Source of the DNA: Sphingobacterium detergens
Lineage (GTDB): Bacteria > Bacteroidota > Bacteroidia > Sphingobacteriales > Sphingobacteriaceae
Direction of reading: 5' to 3'
Assembly (NCBI RefSeq): GCF_003610355.1
Contig: NZ_RAPY01000003.1
Span: 434,001-498,000 of the forward strand
DNA length: 64,000 nt
Numbering within the stretch: the first letter of the stretch is position 1; each line of letters starts with the position of its first letter. Below, in pieces: positions 55,682-63,079 of this stretch. A program made the translations under genes and the position numbers. The notes under the pieces were generated by a model. The model was not told where the DNA came from, made no database searches, and saw only the letters and a list, made by a program, of their open reading frames with translations.

Positions 55682-56917
55682 ATGAAAAATACGCAAAAGA
55701 AACTAAAAGCGAAACATTTTCGCTATTTAAGCAAGAAGTATATTGAAGATCCGCTGAAATATCTTATTGAATTTTTTGAAAACGAAACGGATATAAGTAG
55801 TTGGTTAGCCGACCTAAATATGTTAATTAACGCGGCTTCAAATTCAAAAATGAACCCTCCAAATTCCTCTTTCGGATATCTTACCAAAAAGTTAATTGAA
55901 CAGGTAGAACTTGCGTATGTCATTTTTAGGAAATGCAAACTAAAAAAAATAAAACAACCTTTGAAATTCAACAAATGCGATTCAGACTACTGGAATTACA
56001 AATTAGCAGCAGACTCATCGGTAAGCAATATTGAATCACCGACAGGCGGTATTCGTCGATTTTTTTCTTATCAATCTCTACAAAAATGGTACAAAATTCT
56101 AGATGATTTATGGATAAGTTTAGGAGACAGAGATAACGGATTTCTAGGCAATAACGGCAATGAAATCTTAGCTATAAAAGAATTTATTATGCTTTTGGCG
56201 ATTTCTCTCGAAAAGATCTACGAAGATGGAACTCTTCTAAGTACCCCAGAAACTCACGAAGAAGAAAATGTAAATAACGAAATTCCCGAAAATTTGACGG
56301 CAGAGGCCTCAACCTCAAAAAAGATCAACATACTTCCCACTGAAATTGAGAAAAGTCCACATCAGATGAAAACCATCCAAAAAATCAAAAACATTCTGGG
56401 TGGGGAAGATTTGCATGACTGGCAGGCCTTCATTAACGGTTTATATGTTTCAGCAGAAAAAAACTTTAAAAACTGGGATAAGGCATTCGAAGTATATATT
56501 CCAGAAAGTAGGTTTTGGCTATTCACGCAATCGATAACACTCCTAGATATTTTATATGAGGAAATTTTTGGGTTTGTTGATAGAGATGCCGAAATGACAT
56601 TAACTCCACATCAAGAGGTTTCCTCATATTATTTGTTCCGGGATAAAAATAGAACTGGAAATTTCACTGCTCTATCACTGCTCGAAACGAGTTATCCAGA
56701 GTATCATCTCATTAAAATGCTATTTACCTATCCAATTGTTGATTGGCGCGACAACATTACAGATCTTATTCAAAGAGGATTTATATTGGATAAAGGCAAT
56801 TTATACTATGGGGAGTTGGATATCCGTGAATTCCTCTTCAACTTTCAAAAACTGATTGAACTTTGCTATCTCCTCGCCAATAAAGATGAGATAATATTCA
56901 CCAAGTCGATTGCTTAG
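55682..56917 (+). CDS. unknown protein made of two tandem related halves
   Basis: 411 aa, no signal peptide, mostly helical. Not a recognised family. Reading it against itself shows an internal duplication at an offset of about 206-219 residues: ISSWLADLNMLINAA (38-52) with LHDWQAFINGLYVSA (244-258), FGYLTKKLIEQVELAYVIF (64-82) with FWLFTQSITLLDILYEEIF (278-296), KWYKILDDLW (135-144) with DWRDNITDLI (354-363), and AIKEFIMLL (164-172) with DIREFLFNF (380-388). An acidic linker (183-227) joins the halves. It is co-oriented with the HEPN gene 43 nt downstream. AT-rich relative to the housekeeping genes. Confidence 0.8.
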   Translation: MKNTQKKLKAKHFRYLSKKYIEDPLKYLIEFFENETDISSWLADLNMLINAASNSKMNPPNSSFGYLTKKLIEQVELAYVIFRKCKLKKIKQPLKFNKCDSDYWNYKLAADSSVSNIESPTGGIRRFFSYQSLQKWYKILDDLWISLGDRDNGFLGNNGNEILAIKEFIMLLAISLEKIYEDGTLLSTPETHEEENVNNEIPENLTAEASTSKKINILPTEIEKSPHQMKTIQKIKNILGGEDLHDWQAFINGLYVSAEKNFKNWDKAFEVYIPESRFWLFTQSITLLDILYEEIFGFVDRDAEMTLTPHQEVSSYYLFRDKNRTGNFTALSLLETSYPEYHLIKMLFTYPIVDWRDNITDLIQRGFILDKGNLYYGELDIREFLFNFQKLIELCYLLANKDEIIFTKSIA

Positions 56918-56960
56918 GAAATTCGTAAGAATAAATACAACTATTAATTAACACCTAGTT

Positions 56961-58649
56961 ATGATTACTACACTCACACCTATTATCGAGGCAATACTTT
57001 GTATCGTCCCCGTTGATGAAATCTATCAATGGACCTATGCCCACGATGGCAAAAAATATCAGATGCTACAGATCAATCTTTCATCAGATTCAGGTATCCA
57101 TTTTGACAAAGCACGTAATCTAATTAAAAAGGCAATTGGCTGCTACCCCAATCTTTATTTCAATTTACACTTCCCTCGTGAGATACAAAAGAAAATCACC
57201 CAAGGACTGGGGCGAACCTACCTCATCTGTCAACCCCGGAACCGCATTTATCAAAATCCAGCACAGGAAACAAAACTTGTAGTACCCAATGATTCTGCCG
57301 AGCAAATCATTGAGAAGACTAAAGTGTATATCACGAAAGAGAAAACCAAGATCCAGTCTTTTATTGATGGCTATAACTTTTATCTGGAGCAAAAAGACCA
57401 TCCACATGCAGCATTTATGCTCCATCAAGCTATTGAACTTTCACTCCGAGCAGCAGAAAACATGTTGATAAGTGATGAAAAAAAATCACATTCGCTTAAA
57501 GTAAATATCAATTATCTCAAAACGTTTGATTCCAAATTAGCCAACTTAGTGGATACGGACGAAAAAAAACGAGCGCTTAATAAGATTGAGAAAGTCTATA
57601 TTCAATACCGCTATAATCAGAACTATACCATCAACAAAGACGTACTAGAAACAGCTTATCAAATTGCTATAAATGCATTAAACTGGATCTACGATTATTC
57701 CAATCTTTTATTCGAAGAAATTAGAGAACAACTTAGCCCAAAACAAATCCAGCACAGGAAGATTGAAAAATCCAAAAATAACACTGTTATTTACAACACA
57801 AATCAATGTAACAGCAACTACCGCGATCTAATCTTAAATACGCTGGAGTTACACTGCACCCCTTCGTTGGTTGCCTGCTTCGGTTATCATTCCGATCAAC
57901 ATAAGTACAATAGTCTGCTCCAAAACAATAAAAAAGATCAGATAACGCATGCTTATTACCTCTTTATTGCATATGATAGCCTAAATACAGACCTCGCCAA
58001 CCTACAACAGAAGACAATGGATCTCCTGCCGAAAAATGTGTCACTGACCTTGGTCACTGAAGAAACAACACATTTTATCAAAAAACTTTCCAAAGGCAAT
58101 CCTTTCTTTCTATCGCTAATAAAAGTCGGTGATATCTGGTTTCAAAATGCGATAATTGAAAATATCAAACCTGACAGCATCACTGCTCCTCAACTCGACC
58201 TGGATTATGCTCGTCAACAATGGCGAAACCGCTACAATAACGCCCGCTGCATCTACAATGCTTTTGAAGACAATTGGCTTTTTTGCATCGAAGGTGGATA
58301 TCATTCGTTATCACAAGTTTTAGAACAAACCTGTCTCGGTGTTATCAGTACTGTTCTACAATACAAACCTCAAACTGTTGGGCTCCACTTTTTAATGAAC
58401 CTATGCCGATTAATTGTTCCCGAAGCGCACGCGACCTTTTGTCTCAACAACAGCGACCATGTCAAACTGTTTAAAGAAATTATCAAAGCCCAGCAGGAAT
58501 TTAGGTATAACGCCAACTATAAGGGAGATCCATTCGCCATTATAAGATTACAGGAACTTACAAAGTTATTTATCGAAAGATGTAACCAAGAGATGGAAGA
58601 TTACTTTGGGAAAATAGCAAGTGCTATTCAGGTCGAGAAAATAGAGTAA
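56961..58649 (+). CDS. double HEPN-domain protein (two NTase-like plus HEPN units)
   Basis: 562 aa, cytoplasmic. Two HEPN-like helical domains: residues 146-250 (AAFMLHQAIELSL at 150, HSLKVNINYL at 177, YIQYRYNQNY at 213) and 445-545 (LSQVLEQTCLGVI at 450, YIQY-equivalent QQEFRYNANY at 511), offset by about 298. Each follows an alpha/beta segment; the second (ACFGYHSDQHKYN, ITHAYYLFIAYD, LSKGNPFFLSLIKVGDIWF) resembles the degenerate nucleotidyltransferase domain seen before HEPN in other Bacteroidota proteins. The Rx4-6H RNase motif is replaced by RYNxNY, as in many non-toxin HEPN proteins. Function unknown; a piece of its 3' end is duplicated at 59416-59575. Confidence 0.82.
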   Translation: MITTLTPIIEAILCIVPVDEIYQWTYAHDGKKYQMLQINLSSDSGIHFDKARNLIKKAIGCYPNLYFNLHFPREIQKKITQGLGRTYLICQPRNRIYQNPAQETKLVVPNDSAEQIIEKTKVYITKEKTKIQSFIDGYNFYLEQKDHPHAAFMLHQAIELSLRAAENMLISDEKKSHSLKVNINYLKTFDSKLANLVDTDEKKRALNKIEKVYIQYRYNQNYTINKDVLETAYQIAINALNWIYDYSNLLFEEIREQLSPKQIQHRKIEKSKNNTVIYNTNQCNSNYRDLILNTLELHCTPSLVACFGYHSDQHKYNSLLQNNKKDQITHAYYLFIAYDSLNTDLANLQQKTMDLLPKNVSLTLVTEETTHFIKKLSKGNPFFLSLIKVGDIWFQNAIIENIKPDSITAPQLDLDYARQQWRNRYNNARCIYNAFEDNWLFCIEGGYHSLSQVLEQTCLGVISTVLQYKPQTVGLHFLMNLCRLIVPEAHATFCLNNSDHVKLFKEIIKAQQEFRYNANYKGDPFAIIRLQELTKLFIERCNQEMEDYFGKIASAIQVEKIE

Positions 58650-58708
58650 ATATCTGTATACATCAGGCTACATTTAATCAATCTCGGAATCCAAATCCTA
58701 CCACCCCG

Positions 58709-58768
58709 TTCACTGAAAGTAATGCTTTTTAGTGAATGAACTCACCAAAAAGCATTACTTTTGGTGAA
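58709..58768. repeat. 60-nt near-perfect hairpin
   Basis: Two 27-nt arms (TTCAC..AAAGTAATGCTTTTT..GTGA) around the 6-nt loop ATGAAC; the inner 15 bp (58716-58730 / 58747-58761) are perfect and the rest pairs with few mismatches or G-T pairs. It lies between the HEPN gene (+) and the toxin gene (-). It could be a bidirectional terminator, though it is longer than any other here, or a small repeat element. Confidence 0.7.
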
Positions 58769-58829
58769 TAGCATGATTCTTACTGAGTTTCGTCAAGCAC
58801 TGGAAGCTCGCTCGCGACCAATCCCAACC

Positions 58830-59120
58830 TTATATTATCGGCTCTCTACTGGTATGAAATATAGAAACAACATAAATTATTTTCATACCTTCATCAAACC
58901 AATATATAACCACAAAAGGAAACTTCTTCAAAGGTGAGAACCTCAAATTTCCTTGGCCTTGAATTTGATATAGTTCAGGATTTTTTACGATAAATTTGAA
59001 CTGCAAATCTAGTTCTTTGAGAAACTGTCTTGCCAATCCTCGTTTTTGAGAATCATACCACTCACATGAATGATGTAGTTCATCTTCAGCCCGCTTTAAA
59101 AGTTTAAGCGTATAGGCCAT
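58830..59120 (-). CDS. ParE/RelE-superfamily toxin
   Basis: 96 aa. The fold signature is visible as LLKRAEDELHHSCEWYDSQKRGLARQF (helical part, split near residues 8-33), then NPELYQIQG, LRFSPLKKFPFVVIYWFDEG and IIYVVSIFHTSREP, the beta-sheet end with the conserved H-x-x-R. Family members are gyrase poisons (ParE) or ribosome-dependent mRNases (RelE); this one cannot be assigned between them. It overlaps the antitoxin gene by 17 nt. Confidence 0.92.
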   Translation of the reverse strand: MAYTLKLLKRAEDELHHSCEWYDSQKRGLARQFLKELDLQFKFIVKNPELYQIQGQGNLRFSPLKKFPFVVIYWFDEGMKIIYVVSIFHTSREPII

Positions 59121-59334
59121 CTAGATTTTTTTTGATGTCTTTCCAATCTCTCGCAGAAGATTTTCCATCTAAAAATTCCTTTTGAGATTTTTCAAAAGAT
59201 GCTATTTGTTCAGCAGAAAAAGTATTTGTCCCAGACTCCTCATTAATTTGATATTTAATACCAAAACGATCAAGAATCTCCCTTAGCACCTTGACATCCT
59301 TCTTATTCGATATTTCAGCAGTAATAGTCGTCAT
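59104..59334 (-). CDS. antitoxin partner of the ParE/RelE-type toxin
   Basis: 76 aa, highly charged. N-terminal beta-helix segment TTITAEISNKKDVKVLREIL, C-terminal helices with FSAEQIASFEKSQKEFLDGK and SSARDWKDIKKNLDG. The layout (antitoxin first, 17-nt overlap with the toxin) is standard for this type II system. The DNA-binding class is not obvious from sequence. Confidence 0.88.
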   Translation of the reverse strand: MTTITAEISNKKDVKVLREILDRFGIKYQINEESGTNTFSAEQIASFEKSQKEFLDGKSSARDWKDIKKNLDGLYA

Positions 59335-59415
59335 TCGTATAAAAATTAAACACTTAACTCAAATATACGACTAAATTTCCAAAATCTATTTGCGATCATA
59401 ATACGACTTTTATAT

Positions 59416-59575
59416 ATACAAACCTCAACCTATAGGGATCCCCTTTTTAATGAATCTCTGCCGATTATAAAGGAGGTCGATCCGCTATTATAAGATTACG
59501 GAACTTACAAAGCTATTTATCGAAAAATACAACGAAGAGATTGAAAATTACTTTGGAAAAATAGTAAGCTGTTAA
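59416..59575 (+). pseudogene. decayed duplicate of the 3' end of the HEPN gene
   Basis: 59416-59467 matches gene positions 58361-58413 with several substitutions (both share TTTTTAATGAA and GCCGATTA). It then jumps about 105 nt and 59468-59575 matches 58519-58624 (shared CTATTATAAGATTAC-type and GAACTTACAAAG runs). One base is missing at 59499 relative to the gene (TTACGGAAC against TTACAGGAAC), so the frame is broken. No start exists. The toxin-antitoxin pair and the hairpin lie between the gene and this copy. Confidence 0.8.
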
Positions 59576-59598
59576 AAAGACATGTCAAATTATTTGCA

Positions 59599-59623
59599 GA
59601 TAATCGGAAATATTCCGATTATC
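59599..59623. repeat. perfect inverted repeat upstream of the YcxB-like gene
   Basis: GATAATCGGAA-ATA-TTCCGATTATC is an 11-bp perfect inverted repeat, 24 nt upstream of the ATG at 59648. It may be an operator or a leader hairpin. Confidence 0.5.
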
Positions 59624-59647
59624 TCATCAATTTAATACATTTACGTC

Positions 59648-60196
59648 ATGAAAGAACTTCAACTAACCCTTTCCGAGCAAGATCAACTGGATGCATTGCT
59701 GTTCAGCATGTCCAAATCACCCCAAATAATTAAAGCACGCAAAAAATCACGTTTCATGTTTATGCTGCTTATGCTGATACTTGCCGTCCCGTTTTTCTAT
59801 TATGAACGTCAACTGGCCATTCTGATTATCGTAGTCAGCATAATCGCATTTCTGTTTTTCCCAAAATATCTTGGGATATACTACAAGCGCTATTTCACCA
59901 AATATGTCAAAAGTCCCGAATTTCAAAATCGGATCGGCATTTTACACACAATCAGCTTTGAAGATAATTATCTCCAGATCAAAAGTACACAAATGGAGTC
60001 CAAATATCAATACGATCAGTTTGAATATATCACTGAAACGACCTTCGCATTTTTTATCAAACTAAAAATGGCCGATCAACTGTTTTTTCCAAAACAGCAG
60101 ATCGAAGATACAGCCAAATTTAAAGCTTTCCTGGTAGAGCTTAGCCAACGCCTTCATATCGCCTATCAGGAAGAACTAGACTGGAAATGGAAATAA
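59648..60196 (+). CDS. YcxB-like membrane protein
   Basis: 182 aa. A basic region (KARKKSRF) precedes two adjacent membrane helices (about 35-50 and 57-72), and the C-terminal soluble beta-rich part (ILHTISFEDNYLQIKS, ESKYQYDQFEYITET, FFIKLKMADQLFFPK) matches the YcxB-like domain. Members have no well-defined role. The gene is preceded by an inverted repeat and converges with the epimerase gene. Confidence 0.8.
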   Translation: MKELQLTLSEQDQLDALLFSMSKSPQIIKARKKSRFMFMLLMLILAVPFFYYERQLAILIIVVSIIAFLFFPKYLGIYYKRYFTKYVKSPEFQNRIGILHTISFEDNYLQIKSTQMESKYQYDQFEYITETTFAFFIKLKMADQLFFPKQQIEDTAKFKAFLVELSQRLHIAYQEELDWKWK

Positions 60197-60226
60197 CGAT
60201 CGAAAGACCCCATGTCCATGCCTAAA

Positions 60227-60865
60227 CTAAGCCAAAGCCCTGATATCCTTGATTTCCAATATATTTTTCACATCGTCCCGCTCCACAGCATGAATCATCG
60301 CCCGCCCCACCTCATGTAGGGACAACACCGCCGAAGGGGCAAAGAATTTTATAATCTTGGCAACAAATGAAAATGGATTGGCATGTTTCTGTCCTGCAAC
60401 GGTGGTCATTCCGCCCGGCCGGAAATTGTATTCCTTCTTAAACGGCAATTTCGCCAGATCATTCTCCGTCTTGCCCTTCACTCTTGCCCACATCACCTTC
60501 CCCTGCTCGGTACTATCCGTACTCCCCCCGGACACGTAGATAAAGCTGATTTCGGGATTGATCTTCAAAAGCGATTTTGCAAATGCCAATGTCGTATCAT
60601 AGGTGATATAGCGGTATTTATCTTCTTTCATGCCAACGGAACTGACACCTGCGCAATAAAAACAGGCATCATAGCCCCGTATCTCCGCCTCAACTTCGGA
60701 AAGATCCGTGAAATCCTTCACCAAAAGCTCCTTTAGCTTTGGATGTGGTATATCAGCAGTACGACGTGAAATGCTCAATACCGCCTCTACTTTATTATTT
60801 TGAAGACATTCCAATAAAACACCTTCTCCGACCATTCCGGTGGCCCCTGTTATTATAACTTTCAT
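60227..60865 (-). CDS. NAD(P)-binding epimerase/oxidoreductase (atypical SDR)
   Basis: 212 aa. Rossmann start VIITGATGMVGEGVLLE with the atypical-SDR TGATGxVG motif, then FYCAGVSS, the helix YRYITYDTTLAFAKSLL and YVSGGSTDSTEQGKVMWARVKGKTEND, where the usual YxxxK is not in standard form (VKGKTE). RPGGMTTVAG follows. Belongs with small SDR-like proteins of the HTATIP2/YwnB kind; no substrate can be named. 76 nt downstream of the antiporter gene on the same strand. Confidence 0.85.
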   Translation of the reverse strand: MKVIITGATGMVGEGVLLECLQNNKVEAVLSISRRTADIPHPKLKELLVKDFTDLSEVEAEIRGYDACFYCAGVSSVGMKEDKYRYITYDTTLAFAKSLLKINPEISFIYVSGGSTDSTEQGKVMWARVKGKTENDLAKLPFKKEYNFRPGGMTTVAGQKHANPFSFVAKIIKFFAPSAVLSLHEVGRAMIHAVERDDVKNILEIKDIRALA

Positions 60866-60941
60866 CGCAATTCAACTTATGTACCAAGCCCAAAGGGCTA
60901 CAATTATTATTATTTATTCAGATCAATGGGATACCATGGCA

Positions 60942-62522
60942 TTATATCATGCGCAAGCGCTCTTCCTCCAAATCAATCTGATAGAGCTGCGAACGGATGA
61001 GATCCTCATCAATCTCCGACTCACAGTTCAATTTTTCCAGATATTCGCGCTGCACATCCAACAATTCAATGAAAATCACTTTCGTGCGTTCATTCATCCA
61101 CGAATCATCTGCAGCATTGACTTTTTCCTCCCAATGTCGCAGGATCCTCTCCATTGCCTCCCGATTATGTTCTTCTTTCTCATATTTATCTTTGAGAAAC
61201 TGATAGACATGCTGTTTTAAGCCTTGCTTCATCTGCTGTTTGGCCACCTCTTCGGGCGCCTCAGCAAGAACGATATCAAAGAGCTTCGTTCGCTTGATCA
61301 GATAGGGTAAAGTGAGTCCCTGAACCAAAAGGGTTGAGAGAATGACGACAAAGGTGATAAATAGAATCAGATGTCGCTGCGGAATCACAGTACCATTCAT
61401 GACCAAAGGAATGGAAAGCGCAGCTGCCAAGGAAACCACTCCCCGCATTCCTGTCCAGCCCAGTAAAAGTGGCATAAAGAAACGTTGTTTTGAAGACCGT
61501 GCCCTAGGTGCAACACTTGGGCGAAAGATAAGTGTCGCAATCATTGCAGCATAGGCGCTGATCACGCGGGCAAGGATAAGGACTGCCGTCACCAAAAGAC
61601 CGTAACCGATCGCCTCCCGCAGCGAAGTGCCATTTGCACGCAAGCCGGCCACAATCTCTGGGAGATCAAGACCGATAATAAAAAATACAATCCCATTCAG
61701 GATAAACACAAAACTCTCCCAGACACTCAGCCCCCGCACACGACTGGTACTGTTCAGAAATTTAAGCCGCTGGTTGGACATCAACAGACTTCCCGCAACC
61801 ACAGCCAGCACCCCAGAACTGTGAAACTGCTCCGCAATCCAGTACATAAAATAGGGTTCGATCAAGGTCAGTGCGATATCCGAAGGTGCATCCGTCGGTA
61901 AGCGTTTATGTGCCTGAATAAAAAACCAACCCAACAGAACACCGATACCTACTCCACCGATCAACATCCAGATAAACGATACCGCTGCCTCCTGCCATAC
62001 AAACTGCCCCATACCCACGGCTATCAGTGCAAAACGGACAATAATCAAAGAGGAAGCATCGTTCAGCAGACTCTCCCCTTCCAGGATTGCAGAAGTAGAT
62101 TTTGGAACTTTCACAAACTTCATAATGGCCCCCGTACTGACCGCATCTGGCGGGGAAACAATACCCCCCAACAGAAATCCCATTGCGAGCGTGAAACCAG
62201 GAATATAATGATTGGCAACTACCGCAACAGATAGTGCGGTGAAGAAAACCACCAAAAAGGCAAAACTTCCAATAATACGCCACCATTTCTTCATCTCCTT
62301 ATACGAAATCGACCATGCAGCCTCACATAGCAAGGGTGGAAGGAAAATCAGAAAAATAACATCCGGGTCGATCGTAACAACGGGTAATGTTGGAATAAAA
62401 CTGACAATCAAGCCCGCCAAAACCAGTAAAATGGGATAAGCAACCCGAAGTTTCGTTGCCAGCATTTCAAGTAGAACGATGGCCGTAATCATGGCGATAA
62501 ATAGCGGGAACAAGTTATGCAT
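60942..62522 (-). CDS. Na+/H+ antiporter (CPA1 family)
   Basis: 526 aa with 12 or so membrane helices. Hallmarks: FLPPLLCEAAWSISYKEMKK, GGIVSPPDAVSTGAIMK (ion-binding Asp in PPDAV, family PTDPVA), STSAILEGESLLNDASSLII (conserved GESLxND), and GWTGMRGVVSLAAALSIP. About 120 cytosolic C-terminal residues with charged helices (YQFLKDKYEKEEHNREAMER) follow, as in NhaP/YjcE-type exchangers. Exchanges Na+ or K+ for H+ at the inner membrane. Divergent from the 122-aa/MocR operon. Confidence 0.94.
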   Translation of the reverse strand: MHNLFPLFIAMITAIVLLEMLATKLRVAYPILLVLAGLIVSFIPTLPVVTIDPDVIFLIFLPPLLCEAAWSISYKEMKKWWRIIGSFAFLVVFFTALSVAVVANHYIPGFTLAMGFLLGGIVSPPDAVSTGAIMKFVKVPKSTSAILEGESLLNDASSLIIVRFALIAVGMGQFVWQEAAVSFIWMLIGGVGIGVLLGWFFIQAHKRLPTDAPSDIALTLIEPYFMYWIAEQFHSSGVLAVVAGSLLMSNQRLKFLNSTSRVRGLSVWESFVFILNGIVFFIIGLDLPEIVAGLRANGTSLREAIGYGLLVTAVLILARVISAYAAMIATLIFRPSVAPRARSSKQRFFMPLLLGWTGMRGVVSLAAALSIPLVMNGTVIPQRHLILFITFVVILSTLLVQGLTLPYLIKRTKLFDIVLAEAPEEVAKQQMKQGLKQHVYQFLKDKYEKEEHNREAMERILRHWEEKVNAADDSWMNERTKVIFIELLDVQREYLEKLNCESEIDEDLIRSQLYQIDLEEERLRMI

Positions 62523-62628
62523 AGGCTGTCATAATTTATTGGTCTTGAGACATATCATTAACTCTTGTAAATATCTTAAATGGAAATTAAAAACCACCAA
62601 CTCCCGGTCATATTTTTTACTTTTTCAT

Positions 62629-62680
62629 CTGTACCCTAGTTTTACCCTAATTCTGTACCTCAAATTCGGCCTGTACCCTT
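62629..62680 (+). promoter_or_regulatory. four TACCC/T repeats upstream of the MocR operon
   Basis: CTGTACCCT (62629), TTTTACCCT (about 62640), CTGTACCT (62653) and CTGTACCCT (62671) lie in the same direction; the TACC cores start at 62632, 62643, 62656 and 62674. MocR-type regulators such as GabR bind repeated ATACCA-like boxes, so these may be the operator of the regulator encoded at 63080. Confidence 0.45.
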
Positions 62681-62708
62681 CTTAAATTAGCAAAAAAGAT
62701 TTATTGCC

Positions 62709-63077
62709 ATGTCGACTTCAACACATCAATCGTATTCCATCAGACAGGTTGATCTCTCTGATCTCTCCCTACTAAAAAAGGTTCAGTCCGAAGTGAGCAA
62801 CAAAAACTTGCTGCACATGCCCTTTCTCTTGCTTGCGCAAAACGAAGAAATAGCAGCTGTTTCTTCTGCTACGGTCTCCGAAAACAACAGCCTTACTGTT
62901 GAAATTTCTTATCAAACTGAAGTTTCGGAAGACTTATCAACGGTATTTAAGCGCAAAGCGCAGGCTTATTACGAACAACAACTTCTAAATATGTTTGGCG
63001 ACGAGGAAGCACTAAAAAGGGGAATCCGTCATTTCCATAATTGGGTAAATCCAAAGGGAAACAGTAAATTAGTATAA
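62709..63077 (+). CDS. uncharacterised small cytoplasmic protein upstream of a MocR regulator
   Basis: 122 aa, no signal peptide. Residues 10-70 look alpha/beta (VDLSDLSLLKKVQSEVS, then FLLLAQNEEIAAVSSATV, SLTVEISYQTEV); the C-terminal half is helical (VFKRKAQAYYEQQLLNMFGD). It shows no motif I recognise. The stop is 2 nt before the ATG of the MocR-type gene, so the two are translationally linked. Confidence 0.75.
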   Translation: MSTSTHQSYSIRQVDLSDLSLLKKVQSEVSNKNLLHMPFLLLAQNEEIAAVSSATVSENNSLTVEISYQTEVSEDLSTVFKRKAQAYYEQQLLNMFGDEEALKRGIRHFHNWVNPKGNSKLV

Positions 63078-63079
63078 GT

